NCBI GenBank assembly: GCA_019321725.1
Contig: CM033110.1
Span: 15,369,278-15,433,277 of the forward strand
From: Paulownia fortunei
Taxonomy: Eukaryota; Streptophyta; Magnoliopsida; Lamiales; Paulowniaceae
DNA length: 64,000 nucleotides
Direction of reading: 5' to 3'
Below are positions 1 to 12,228 of the stretch, one piece after another. The first letter of the stretch is position 1; every line of letters starts with the position of its first letter. A program made the position numbers and the translations under genes. The notes beneath the pieces were generated by a model. It was not told the DNA's origin. It was given only the letters and a program-made list of their open reading frames with translations, and ran no database searches.

Positions 1-2380
1 CCCCATCTAGGTACACTTAGTTTTTGTCAAAATAAATAAATTCTGCCGATTGTGCCTTTAGAAGTGGTTGGAGTTTTTTATGACTTGTTTATGAGCTATA
101 TTGTCCTCTTTTTTTAAATTGTTCTTAGTCCCTGCCTGGAGTCTTGAGGGATGAGTTGACGTATTCTACTAATTTTAGGATTGTCTTGATGAAATTTTGT
201 GCTTGGATTGATGATATTCTTATGCTTGAATAGTAGAACTTTGGGAGCTCTTCATCAAGGGGTCTCAGGGATTTATTATCATCATCAGTGAACTTAAATA
301 AATTTTCAGAACAGCCTGCAATTTAGCATCTGCTTGCATTTGGGGAAATTCAGAAATCTATTCATAAAGTTTTGCTTTCTGGTAGAGTCCCTGCACAGTG
401 CACATCCACTGAAATCAGCAATTCTACCTGCTGAAGCCCTTTGCCTACCAATTTCTAACAATCATATACTAGACTACGTGGAACTTTTTTGGGTTGTCTG
501 CTAATGTATTCTCAAGTCTTGGCAACTGCATGTAAATGGTGGAAACAAAATTGTTTCATTTGACCTTTTATTTTGTTGTTAAGGATGGCAGGCCTGGGTG
601 CATTGGTCCATTTTACATTCTCTGTTCCAACTTATATATTGCATTTCTTCCTATAATTCAAAGCCAAGACTTTATTTAAAAAAGTATTTTATACACTTAA
701 TAAGGTGTTTATGTTTAACGTGAAATAGAAAATAAAATATTAAATTTATAATAGAGGATCTGAATTGATATTGATATCACCCATGTAGTTTTTATAGGAG
801 TCCCAACCTACATCTCCCTTTGTGGGGCACACAATGATGAACATAGAAATGTAGATATACATTCATCCATTATGGCCTAATGAGTGCAATTGTGTCGGAC
901 ATTATTGATTTCTCTGTATTTCATGTATGAGATTCTTACAGATTTAAAGATTTTTTGAGGTGGAGTTGCAGAGGTGTTTTTTTTACAAGAAGTCTTGGGC
1001 TTTCAGGAAAGAACTTAAGAACACTCGTTTGAGCTTGATATCTTCAATACAATTAGGAGCATGAGACCTTTTGGGCATTCTTTCATATTGCTTGAGCAAG
1101 TCCATTTTCAAATTGAGATAAAACCTCTCCAGCCCCTGTTGGGTGAAATGATGGGATCATGCAAACAAAAACTCTTTAAGAACAGTATAAGCAATTTGGA
1201 TAGTGGTTTTCGATATTAATCTGATGGTTGCTTGCATGAATACTTCAAACGCAATGCATTATTCTTAGGGGCTTGGGACTCTGAAACCTGAGACAATCAA
1301 CGGATAGTTGATGTGGTGGAATCTATGTGACGCTAAGAATTTTGAATGTTTTAGGCCTCCGCATCTTCGGACCTTCTAAGAATCACACCTTACCACTGAC
1401 AAAGCCTGCCATGAAATTTTGAGACGAAATATATGAATCATGGCTCTGGTTGTCCTAATTCTGTGTTGCATCAAGCATGCATTTCATAGAAAGGGTGTAG
1501 ACGTTAAGAAGGGCTAATTTATTAGAAAGTACAATTGGGAATTGAGCCTTCTTCTTCTTCTGTTCTTTAGCATGGCTCCTGCATGTATTTCCTTTGCTAA
1601 TGACACAAAGGAAGAGGAGCTTGGGTTTGCAGATGATTCATTCGGGCATCCTTTTTCTTTCAACCTAGGATTGGAAACCTATAGACTAATTAGTTTACAC
1701 TTAGCTGTGATTTAAGGTTGTGAACATCTTCATACTCTTGTCAAGAATTTCAGAGTGAAGCACTGGCAATGAAAATTTATGCGTTTCTGCATTCATTCCC
1801 ATTCATGCTGCCAGCGACAGAGAACGGTTTTGAGGTTTGAGCTGGTGATGGAACTCCTTCCAAGTGTTCCAAGCCTCAAACGACTATAAGCTACAACCAT
1901 TCATATAGCGAAACTCATGCAAGTTCTACCATTTTTGAATAGTTGAACAGGTCACTGTGCTCCGTGCCTCAAGATGATTACAGTCATCCATATGATAAAA
2001 CTCACAGTAAATCTGTATTTGAATAGTTGTGATTGTTTCGACACTCTTAAAAATTAAGGAGAGAAATACCCATATGGGAATTTTCTCCCTTATGTTAGTG
2101 TTATACTCGAAAGTTTCTAGCTCAAAAAATCAATACAAAAATCATTTGTAGTAAACTCTTAGGGGCTATGGCCTAATTTGATTTCTTTGAAGCATTAAAA
2201 ACAATGAAATCCATCAAGAGGTTTTACATCCATCACGACATATTTCTATTGTCGGATGGTAGGATCATAGGGCAATGAACTTGTTTGGAAGCGCATTCTA
2301 AAATGTAACATGAAACCAAAACTAAACTAAAATGTGTACTGTGTATACTTGCAAAGGAAATTAAACTACAATAGAGTATG
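1..2380. other. Non-coding, unassigned
   Basis: I see no supported gene, repeat or element here. Open frames are short and interrupted on both strands. A small patch near 1570-1700 could be read as about 45 codons on the plus strand, but it has no recognisable motif and no splice context that I trust. Confidence 0.5.
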
Positions 2381-3830
2381 TCATGCTAAACCAATAGTAA
2401 AAAAAATGTAATCGGACAACCACCTAGCCAGCAGATCATGGTACGGAAAAATATCCAACTTCGAATCCCTTGGCATGCCCTTACTGCCATGACCACACGT
2501 TGAGACTTTAGCTGCTGCAACAACATTTAGTAGAGAAGTATGGCTCGGCATTGAGCTCGTTTTCTCTTCAAGTGAAGAAGATTTTGCTTGCTGCTCCTGC
2601 AATGTAATAAATAAATTTAGGAAGAGATTCACATGAAGATTTGGTCGTAATCTACCTGCCTCATTACATTGTCCTACCCTTCTTTAACTTTCAGCCTCAT
2701 CCTTTAGACTTGAATTTTCTCTTGATTGGATTCTCGGCGTGACTCTTTGAGTTGACAACAAAAGAGTGCGGTATTTGTGAGTCAAGATTTTCCCCGACCT
2801 TTGGAGCAATCTGCATGATGGTTTCCTCCCATATACTGTTTTAAGAAATCGAATTCTCCAATTCAAAATGAAAGCTTTCTTCCAGGTTGAAGGGAATGTT
2901 TCGAAGCGAAATGACACAGAAGTTGAAGTTCTCCACCTTCCCAGTGACACACACAAGGTTGTTTTCAGCTTCAGATTCAGAGCAGCACCTGCCATCTTGC
3001 CATTCTTTTATCCTCGGTGAACCGGCACTCCAACAAAGAGGCACAGCAGTGGTATCTTTCTTTCCATTACGAATGACATGCTTTGCCTGCTCCCTTCCCT
3101 TGTCCCCTAGCACTCATGCTGCAGAAATGATGTTCAAATGTCTCTGTCCATAGTTTGCTCATAGGCGATCTACTTGGTGCGGTCTTTTTCATGTGGATGA
3201 CTAGTTAGGGGTGGTGTCCCATTTGTTTTTTTACTGCAAAGGAGAGACAGAAAGAAGAGATAATATATGAAAGTTTATTCAAAAGCTGCAATTCAATTCA
3301 CTTTCGAAGTTCTCATCCACCAAAACCATTCTAGGTGTCATTATCTGCACAGCCAAGCTTAAGTGGGCAACCAAGTCAATCTCAGGAAAGCAGATGTAGA
3401 TAGCCCTTGGAGAAGGAATAGGTCGCAAATGCTCCAAAAGACCACAACTCAAGTAACATTCTTTCTTCAAATTATGATTTAAGCAGCTCGCAAAAGCTCT
3501 GATCTGTCATCATATATGCTCTCTCCGGCATGACAAAACAAAGTAACAAACACTTGAAGTCATTCCCAGCAGCAGTTCGAAGCAAAATCTCCTGCTTCGG
3601 TAGCCAATTACATGGAACTGTCCATCCGTGGGTAATATCTGCAAAAACGAATGATAATATTTTCAGTGCATGCTTAAGCACAAATCTAATAGCAGCATCA
3701 CTCTATAGAACCTACACCATGTCATCTATAAAGCAAAGAACCATTTTCACTACACGCTTGATGCTAACACCAACAATCTGCTGTAACATCTTACCTGGTA
3801 ATGCCGGGTTTACTTTTTTGTGAATATAAT
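2381..3830 (-). pseudogene. Possible decayed or unmodelled protein-coding exons, unidentified
   Basis: Several minus-strand frames have protein-like composition and abut one another. One is about 3472-3681, containing HGWTVPCNWLPKQE. A frame-shifted continuation at 3279-3470 contains CFPEIDLVAHLSLAVQ. Another, at 2841-3113, runs through a single TAA (just below 2841) into a further protein-like stretch down to about 2690. A plausible acceptor (TTTTTGCAG) precedes the first block near 3640. The blocks are in different frames and at least one is broken by a stop, so this is either a decayed gene or a real gene whose introns I have mis-seen. I do not recognise the family and assign no function. 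Confidence 0.3.
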
Positions 3831-4748
3831 TGCTCCGTATCTCGAGCTTTCCAACTTAGATTATTAGAAAAGTAGCTTTAAATTGAGATTTTATTTGCAA
3901 CACCAAGCCATTTATGAATCGATCTGTACAATCATCTTTAAAAATACTAATTCCTTACAAAACTTCAGTTCCATAACGTCATTTCTTGGATACTTTATTG
4001 CAAAAGGGCGAAGTACAGGAGCAAGGCTCCAGCAAGGATCTAAGCTGGAATAGCGGTGATGGAATTACTAGTTGGTGCTAAAGCTGGAGCTTTAAGTATA
4101 TGTTATTTGACTCACTGTCTATCTCAGTTGAACAGAAATATCAGGAACAAGCTCAGGCTCAACACTTTTATGATGCATTTTTTCTGAATGATTTAATAAT
4201 GACAATGACTACTTGAAATATGACCATGGGAACAGCAAATTATTGATCGAACGGCTGATATTCACATGGGAAAATTCAAGTCAAAGAGGAAAAATCTCAA
4301 TTATAATGATTGATAGTCTTATTGAAGAGGGACTTTTCCAAACATTTGAAAGAGAGAAACAATAGAACCCTTTTATGCCCCATGCTTAATATCTTGCGAA
4401 AATTATAATTACTGCAGCCATTGTCTTCAATATGCAATCAACAAAAGTCAGGCTGTGTTCTTGGACTTGATTTTATCAGTGCAAACGCTGCCAAGTAAAC
4501 ATCACAGGTTGGGCTTCAACGTATCATGGAAAACGGTTGGCCTGAAGCCAATTGCAAGCTGAAATTCGAGAGTGGTGCTGCTTAAATGAAACCGATATCG
4601 CAAGATGCCTTGAAGGCTGCCTCTAAATTTCGGATGACTCCCATACCAATTTTTTTCCTAACACAATTACCACAGTAGAAGCTACTGACACTTAACTTTT
4701 AATCATTGGATGGGACAATTCCTGGATCAAAATATGGTGTATTTCTAC

Positions 4749-5485
4749 TAGGGCTGTGCATTTGGTAAATTTGTACCGAACCGCTATCTCGATACACCAA
4801 AGTATTATACCGAATTTATTTCGGTTTTTCGGTTTGGCAAATCGGTAAACCAATTTTTTTTTCAAAAAACATAAGGCGTCTTAAAATTTCACATTCTAGT
4901 TAAGTATTCCACATCACATCAGAAATTTATGTAAATTTCATTACCGAGGGTAACACTGACACAAAATTACACAAAAAATTACTTCGGGGAGATTGGGTGG
5001 TTACGTTCCGGGACTGGGGTGGCTGGACTTCTGCGGATGGTGGTGGCTCATGAACATACTCGGCTGATGGTGGTGGCTCGTGATGTGCTCTGGCTGCTGA
5101 AACAAACTGTGGACTGTGATGGGTGACTCAAGTGGGAGGCCGTGAACGAGAGGCACTGTGAAGCTGCGATGGATGCCGGCAACCAACGGGGTAGTGGATT
5201 GGGTGGTCGAGGAATCGTGAGAAGTGGAGGTTGGGTGTTTGTGTTTGAGAAATCGTGAGAAGTGCAGGAAAGCTAGTGAAATTAGGGAGATAATATCAGT
5301 CAGATGGTCAATGGTCAAATATCTAAATAATAAATACACAAAACTATAAAAATTATTTCGGTATTCGGTCCGGTAAGGCAAACCAAAGTCCCATACCGGA
5401 ACCAAACCGAATTACTGAATTTTTTAAAAAATTACCGAATACCGAACCAGTTGCAGAACGGTTAACCAAACTGTGCACACTCCTA
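4749..5485. mobile_element. Non-autonomous hAT-type DNA transposon
   Basis: The element is 737 bp. Its ends are imperfect inverted repeats: the left begins TAGGGCTGTGCATTTGGT and the right, read in reverse, begins TAGGAGTGTGCACAGTTTGG. An exact 8-bp direct duplication, ATTTCTAC, lies immediately outside both ends (4741-4748 and 5486-5493), as expected for hAT insertion. Both sub-terminal regions are rich in CGGT/ACCG motifs. The middle (about 5000-5250) is more GC-rich, has a GGTGGTGGCTCRTGA-like motif twice, and is open for 134 codons on the minus strand with no transposase similarity. It depends on a transposase encoded elsewhere. Confidence 0.85.
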
Positions 5486-5633
5486 ATTTCTACTATTGGA
5501 AACCCCAAAGAAGGTATCAAAAGTCTGCAGATTTAAAGTCAATTATTCAAAATTCTGATGTCAAGACAGTGTCAGAATACATAAACTTTTCTTGATTGAA
5601 TTAATTGAAATAGATTAAAATTTAAAGAAACTC

Positions 5634-5879
5634 TTGGAGATAGTTCTACCCTTTGGAAAAATAATGAGATTCCTTCATAGGTTACAAATAATTCAAAGCA
5701 CTTAAACAGCTAACCTTGGAGATAGTTCTATGCTTTGGAAAAATAATGAGATTCCTTCATAGGTTACAAATAATTCAAAGCACTTAAACAGCTAACCTTG
5801 GAGATAGTTCTATGCTTTGGAAAAATAATGAGATTCCTTCACAGGTTACAAATAATTCAAAGCACTTAAACAGCTAACC
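5634..5879. repeat. 82-bp tandem repeat, three copies
   Basis: Three head-to-tail copies start at 5634, 5716 and 5798, each beginning TTGGAGATAGTTCTA and ending near AACAGCTAACC. The period is exactly 82 bp. Copies 2 and 3 are nearly identical; copy 1 differs by a few bases (CCC versus TGC after the start motif). The near-identity points to recent expansion. No coding potential. Confidence 0.95.
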
Positions 5880-8800
5880 TTTAACGTCAGTGTGTGCTGT
5901 TGCGGCATTGCTAGTGACCGCTCCACCAGCTTGTACGTTGGGCTACTTTTTCTTACAGGATAATTCTCCCTTGAAGCCTATTACCGATGAAGCACATCAT
6001 TATTACATCATTCTCCTTAGAATATTTGTCTGTGGAGAAAAACTGGTGAGAAAATAAGTGCAAAAACACCAATACTTTGTTCGATGTCATCTTTTACATG
6101 AGCCAAGAGTTTAGAACTAGAAGCAGCTGCCCTGCCCCCTGATAAACTATAAAGCACGGACACTTCTAAAATCAAGTTGTACCCATGTCCGGCACTCGAC
6201 ACGTGTCCCTCATGGACACTTCTCGGTTTTATGTCCAACAATCTGAATCCAAATCAATAAAAAAATAAATAGTGGATATAGCTATCTGACACTATCAAAT
6301 GTGTACTAGCTGTGTCCAACAATGCTGAAACATAAATTATCTCAAGTGAAATACAAATGATAAGTGTAAATGTTATAAATTTGATTATCAACTTATTTAT
6401 TTCATAAGTTATTGATGATTCAGCTAACTCATTTTATATTTTTAAGCTAAGTTGCGTACTGATGGTGCAATATGGTATATGTTTACCACATCAAATATCA
6501 CAGTTCTATATTTCTTACTATAGAATACCAATATACATTTCATTGGTCAAATTATACAAGTTTTAGTAGTAAGTGTTTAAATGTAATTATACTATATTTA
6601 TTTTTTAAATATATGTGTCCTGGCCAAGTCGAGTTCTTTGTTTTCTAACATTGCTGCGTCCTTGTGTCCATGTTATCATGTGTGTGTCATTGTATCAGTA
6701 CACATAGTTTATAACAGAGTTCCACAAACTCACTTGAGAATTTCATCTGGCATTGTTTGGCTCCTAAGATTTAAGAACAAAGCAGTCCATAGACAGGCCG
6801 ATTGTGAACAAAGATCAAGTGACATTCCACCCCTCCATCAAATCAAACTGGGAGGCCTCTCTATGATGTCATCTGAAATTATTATGCTTAAATGGACACA
6901 ACATTCTCTAGGAGCAGACATAGAATGCTATAAAGTTCCCAAGGAAGTTATGCCCACAAAAATATGAAAAGCTCAGTTCTGAATATTTAGAATATATCCG
7001 TCTTAGTTATGAAAATTCCTTGCATTTGTTTAGCCATCAGCCGTGTAACCATGTCCAAATTGGCTGCTGATTCACACCATGGCATGGTATGATAGCCAAC
7101 TGAAACATAATTAAAAAATGCAGTTTCTGGTCATTTTCCAATGTTGATGCTATGAACTTCAAGTTCTACACAACATCTTAAGAATTAGCTAGAACCAAAT
7201 TAGCAGCACTAATTGTTATTTGAGCAACTTGTCACGTCATATCAACACTAAATCCATATAGTTTGAAAAGTATAGCAATAATCAGCAAAGTGAAAGCAGC
7301 AGCAAAACTTTCTCTTTAGGAGACAACTACATTGCTTTGTTACAGAACAAGTAATTTAAGCATTTTGTCTTGGCCTGTTGGCTTTTTGTGATAGATATAT
7401 ATGAGTGACATAGGAGTAAATACAGTATGCGGATCTTTTAACATTGTTCAATCAAACAATAGTAATATGCAAGTGCTTATTTGCAAAAGAAGACCGAATG
7501 CCCCAAATTCCATTCAAATCATTTAGTGTATATTAAGAAAGATCCTATACTAGTCCTATGAGGTTGAAATCCATCATCAGGAGATATTCTACCCAGTATT
7601 TAATATCAGAATAAAGATACTGTACTGTATATACTTGTTTGACACCCCATGTACAGTGGATTGGGGAAGATACAGATGAAGATGTATCCAGTGAGGTATA
7701 TCTATCTTCTAGTAAGGAGATGGATCTATATCTTCCCTAATTAGTCAAGCTACATATGTGGATCAGGAGTAAAATAATAGGGAAAGAACAAATAAAACAG
7801 ATTATAAGCATTGATGGGCAGAGTAGCGACAATCAACAAGTAATATAATGGTACCACTAGAAAATGTGTGGATCTGAATTATGCATTATTGGTTCCACAC
7901 TAATTTGCAGCAGCACCACGAAACACATAGTCTCCTTCTCAACTGGACAAAAACATGACATTACTGAAAGTACTACACAAAAAAGGTTGTAAGAATATGT
8001 GTGTCAAATGACATTTAAATAAATGTCGCGTCTCTATAAAAATCGGAGAGAACATTTAAGTAAATGAAAACTAAATAATTTTCATTCTCATTTAGAATAG
8101 GGTGTGAGGTATGAATAGAGGAACATGTTTAGGATGGAAGTTCTTTAAACCAAGGACTTGCATTTGTGGAAGAGAACAAACAAATAATTTTATTCGCATT
8201 AATGTCCATGTCCAAAATCAAGGTCGATGCAAAGCCTAAAAGACATAGTACTTCAAGTCATTGTTTGCATAACAATGATAAATTTCAGAGACCAGTCCAC
8301 TATGTATCCCCTATTTTATGTATCTTAATAGTAACCCATTGAAAGACATCCATGTTGGACAAAGGGGGTGTCCAACCTATGTTTGAGAAGCTAAAAGTTA
8401 TCTTTGGACATTAAAAACTTTTTGTGTGTTTTGCAACCATATAGGCTGCTAATAGCTGAAAATGTTCAGACAGAATCAACTAAGGGATTAATTTCCTCAA
8501 TGCACTAATTTATTTTTTTTCCAGATTGAATCCCAATATGTAACCAATTTGCAAAGTCAATTATCTTGAAATGAATTTAAAGAACATCGATTCTTCTAGA
8601 ACCAAATATCAAAAGCTTTGCCAAACTCAACCCAAGTCTAGTTGAACCTACAAATTGAACAGCAGTAAGCTGGAAACACACACTTAGGCATGAAGCCATG
8701 AACATCAAAGACTTGACTTTCATATTCGAGCCTTTGACTTTAAAAGCAGTTTGCTGAGAAGAGTTCTCAGAAGCTCAATGGATATCAGTATATGCAATAT

Positions 8801-9137
8801 CATTTCTTTCAATTTTCCTTTTCTGTTTCTGTAGGAAGAGTCTTTCGTCCAAAGCAATGACGGTTACAGGTACAACACCCTTTCTTTTTTAGGTGAATAC
8901 AGTTACAATACTCTACCACATTAACATGTAAACTACCCCATTAACTTCAAACAGACAGGCCAAACCTTTTAATTCCTGAAAATTCTTATACACATCAAGT
9001 TTGCAACACCAATGTAATACACATTAACACATGATGCACCTACTGCTCATTATATTTCACAAGAAAACCAATATTTGATAATTTTCAACAAAGAACATAA
9101 GAAATATTGAATTAGAGTGACAGAGTTGGTGTCTGAC
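5880..9137. other. Intergenic DNA, no gene seen
   Basis: About 3.2 kb without supported coding sequence. A patch near 6175-6245, with GTGTCC/GGACAC motifs repeated in both orientations, resembles the ends of small repeats, but I could not define boundaries. The part nearest 9137 probably belongs to the 3' UTR or 3' flank of the minus-strand PPR gene. Confidence 0.5.
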
Positions 9138-9393
9138 CTGAAATCAAAGAAGTATTAGACGTCCAGTACAACCCACACGAAGAGAGTTTCCCAGGGTACT
9201 GCAAGCCATACCCATTCTGCATGGAGAATCATTCTTTTCGGTGGATTCATCTATAATTACTCAAAGGCACCAAACTTCGGCAACCAAAGAAATCACTTGA
9301 GCAAGCAAACTACACACACAAAAAAAAGAACAAAAAAAGATTGATCGGCATATAAAAAGCTACAAGGTAAAATATATATTGAGTTCATCTTAC
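9138..9393 (-). other. Predicted 3' UTR intron of the PPR gene
   Basis: Reading the minus strand, GTAAGATGAAC begins at 9393, only 22 nt past the stop codon. A matching acceptor, TGATTTCAG, ends at 9138. This gives a 256-bp intron in the 3' UTR. Because the junction is under 50 nt from the stop it should not trigger nonsense-mediated decay. Inferred from splice consensus only. Confidence 0.55.
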
Positions 9394-9414
9394 CGGTGAG
9401 AATTTGCACAGAAT

Positions 9415-11886
9415 TCAATGCCGAAACTGCACTTTCTTTGCCCTCACAATACCATGATGCAATGTTGACATAGTACGGCTATCTGGCTGTATTCCCTTAG
9501 ATGACATCTCATTCACAAGAGTAAAAGCCTTGTCCATATCTCCCTGCTTGCAATAGCCAGATAAGAGGGCTGTGTACGTGACAGTATCAGGCAGTAAACC
9601 TTGTTCAATCATTTCATTGAAAAGGGAAACAGCATCCTGAAGGTTGTCTGATTTGCACTGACTGTCAATTAATGCTGTGTAGCAAATGACGTCAGGCTTT
9701 AATTCCAATTCCTTCAGTTCACACCAAAAAGTTGAAGCCACCTGTTTTACTTTCTTGTTTCCTTCAGCATCATTATGAGATCGAGCCCTTTTCAAACTTA
9801 TTTTACAATGCCCATCAAGCAAAACAGTATAAGTGATGATGTCAGGACTAATGCCCCTTTCCTTCATATCACTGAAAAGCTCAAGGGCTTCCCGCAGGCA
9901 ATTCACCTGACAATAACCATTCAACATTACGGTGTACATAATTAGATCTGGAGATAATCCTCTCCTGACCATATGGTCAAATGCCCATTGGGCCTTTTTC
10001 ATATCTCCAGCACGACAAAGAGCAGCAATAAGCTTGCCATACATTGTCCTACTAGGGCCATCACCTGAAGAAAGCATAATCTCAAATAGCTTAATAGCTT
10101 TGTCATTTTTGCCTTCCAAACAGAGGCTGCTGATAAGTTTTAAACAAGAACTCTTATTTATTAAAATTCCTTGATTGAACAATCTAAGAAAAAGTTTATA
10201 GCCGTCTGTTGCCTTGCTTGATACACAGTACCCATTCACCATGGAAGCATAATTTTCTATACTCTTGTCTTCCAAATTACTGAAATATTTTTCAGCTTCC
10301 TTCACTTTTCCTCCCAAGCATAGGCCTTGAATGATCATGTTGTGTGTCACTGTGCTGGGAGTCAAGCCTTGCCATTTCATAGTATCCAGAAGGGAAAATA
10401 CCTCATCCAAAAGACCATTCCGAGACAATCCTCCAGCGAGGACATTATAAGTAATAACATCAGCTTTGAGACCATTTTCATTCATTTCCTCAAATAAGTT
10501 TACAGCATCAAAAATCTTTCCATGGAGACAGTAACCGCTTATCAAAGTGGTATAATGCACAACATCTGGTATAAGTTTCTTACACTTCATTTCGTCAAAC
10601 AATCTCAGAGCCTCATCTAACTTACCCATTTTGCATAAGGCATCGATAACAACATTATATGCAACTTCATCAAGAAAGATGCCCAACTTTTTGAAGTTCC
10701 TGAACTGGTTTATTGCTTCATAATGCATGCCTTTCAGGCACAAGCACTGAAGAATTGGAGTGAGAATCAAACAATTAGTTCTGATACCCTTTGCCTCCAT
10801 TTCATTATGGATAGCCAAAGCTTTAATTATCTCCCCAGAATCACAATACCCCTGAACCAGCGCACGATAGTTAACTTCATTGGGAACTAGTCCGTGTTTT
10901 TCCATGTCAACTAAAACAATCTCCGCCTTTTTCAGCTTCTTTTCACTAACAAAGCCCTGAATCACAGCAGCAAAACCATAAGCATCAACCGGGACATTTT
11001 TGGCTTTCCAAGCTTGTAAAACCTCATATCCTAAATCCGACATGCCGTGCATGCAGAGCCCTTCAAGATAAGCTGTATAGGTAAAAGCATTAGGCACCAC
11101 CCCAGCTTCCTCCATCTTCAGAAACACCTCTGCAGCTTCTTCCAAACTACCCTTTCGACAATATGCCTTAATCATAATCCCATAAGTATATAAATTTGGA
11201 CTCAGCCCAATAGTCTTGAGCTGCTTATAGATAGCAACAGCTGTTTCCACTTTCCCATGCCCAACCAATCTATTCATCAAAAAATTACATGATAACAAAC
11301 ACGGCCCAACACCGTGCCTTTTTGTTTCAAAAAGAGTGTCGATTGCCTCATCAAACATTCCTAAAGTAACATAACTCTTAATGAGGGCATCAAAAGCCCT
11401 AAACAGTGAACTTTGCACGTTATCCTTAAGCTCCTCTGCTATTGCCTCCAACAACTCCGGCACCTCAAAACAGCGATGCTCCTTTTTCAAGTTTATAACC
11501 TCTTTATATAAAGAATCCAATTTTCTATCCAAGCCCCAAAAGCACAGTATTTTAATAATAGCCAAATAACTTTGGATATCATGTTGAAACCCCTTTTCCT
11601 TGAGTTGGTTAAAAAAAATTAATGCAGAAATGGGTTCCCTTTGCATATTTTTCAGAATCTCAACGACCCCAGATGAATTTAATTCAAAAGAATTTTTACC
11701 ATTGCTGTTGTTACTGAAATTTGTTACAATAACATTGTTTCTTGAATCGGAACTCAGGTCCTCGGAACCCGAATCTGAAAAGTAAGGAGTGAAATGGGCA
11801 AGCGATGGAACTGACTGCAATCGAATAAATTGGAGGTTTTTGAAGAGCTTCTTGTGAGAAACTGACCTTATTGTAGAAACCAGCAT
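9415..11886 (-). CDS. P-class pentatricopeptide repeat protein, probably mitochondrial
   Basis: A single uninterrupted frame of 823 codons plus stop. Residues 1 to about 45 are rich in Ser, Arg, Lys and Leu with few acids (start MLVSTIRSVSHKKLFKNLQ), as in a mitochondrial targeting peptide. From about residue 155 to the end the protein is a run of roughly 17 tandem 35-residue PPR motifs of the plain P type, for example VAYNVVIDALCKMGKLDEAL and DTVTYTALLSGYCKQGDMDK. There is no E, DYW or SMR domain. P-class PPR proteins bind organellar RNA in sequence-specific fashion and act in processing, stability or translation. Overall layout recalls Arabidopsis At2g26790, but orthology is inference. Two repeats near residues 530-560 and 690-715 look degenerate; the latter carries an insertion with RARSHNDAEGNKKVKQ. 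The first in-frame ATG gives the targeting peptide, which supports this start. Confidence 0.93.
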   Translation of the reverse strand: MLVSTIRSVSHKKLFKNLQFIRLQSVPSLAHFTPYFSDSGSEDLSSDSRNNVIVTNFSNNSNGKNSFELNSSGVVEILKNMQREPISALIFFNQLKEKGFQHDIQSYLAIIKILCFWGLDRKLDSLYKEVINLKKEHRCFEVPELLEAIAEELKDNVQSSLFRAFDALIKSYVTLGMFDEAIDTLFETKRHGVGPCLLSCNFLMNRLVGHGKVETAVAIYKQLKTIGLSPNLYTYGIMIKAYCRKGSLEEAAEVFLKMEEAGVVPNAFTYTAYLEGLCMHGMSDLGYEVLQAWKAKNVPVDAYGFAAVIQGFVSEKKLKKAEIVLVDMEKHGLVPNEVNYRALVQGYCDSGEIIKALAIHNEMEAKGIRTNCLILTPILQCLCLKGMHYEAINQFRNFKKLGIFLDEVAYNVVIDALCKMGKLDEALRLFDEMKCKKLIPDVVHYTTLISGYCLHGKIFDAVNLFEEMNENGLKADVITYNVLAGGLSRNGLLDEVFSLLDTMKWQGLTPSTVTHNMIIQGLCLGGKVKEAEKYFSNLEDKSIENYASMVNGYCVSSKATDGYKLFLRLFNQGILINKSSCLKLISSLCLEGKNDKAIKLFEIMLSSGDGPSRTMYGKLIAALCRAGDMKKAQWAFDHMVRRGLSPDLIMYTVMLNGYCQVNCLREALELFSDMKERGISPDIITYTVLLDGHCKISLKRARSHNDAEGNKKVKQVASTFWCELKELELKPDVICYTALIDSQCKSDNLQDAVSLFNEMIEQGLLPDTVTYTALLSGYCKQGDMDKAFTLVNEMSSKGIQPDSRTMSTLHHGIVRAKKVQFRH

Positions 11887-12192
11887 GGGACAATTTCATA
11901 GACACATCAAAGCGTTTGCTGAAATCCTTTTAGCTTCTTGTAGCCCCTGTTTTTCTCAGGAGCGATGGTTACCAAGCACAGGGAAGAACCTGAGATAGCT
12001 GGGTGGGTGGGGGTTGGGAACGTTGGATTACGGGAGTGTGAGGTAGTGGTGGGGGGCGGGAATATACTGCAGTTCAGCTCCAGTTAAACCCTTCAACGAA
12101 ACGAGCATCATAAACCGGTTGCATATCCAAGATGGTCCAGTGTTGACCCGGTTCGCTCGGGGATTTCTTTTGCTTTTCCTTTTCAACTTTCT

Positions 12193-12196
<4 letters not shown>
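11887..12196 (-). promoter_or_regulatory. Upstream region of the PPR gene
   Basis: About 300 bp between the PPR start codon and the microsatellite at the Helitron edge. It is distinctly less AT-rich than the surrounding DNA and contains a G-rich tract (12000-12060). No clear TATA box is seen, which is common for PPR genes. The Helitron sits within about 350 bp of the start codon, so any promoter further upstream has been displaced. Confidence 0.4.

Positions 12197-12227
<31 letters not shown>
12197..12227. repeat. (AT)n microsatellite
   Basis: An uninterrupted AT dinucleotide run directly adjoining the proposed 3' end of the Helitron. Helitrons insert between A and T, so this tract is a natural target. 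Confidence 0.95.

Positions 12228-12228
<1 letters not shown>

Noticed and set aside
5001..5405. 134-codon minus-strand frame in the hAT element
   Set aside because: No transposase motif; rich in His, Ser and Thr from simple repeats.
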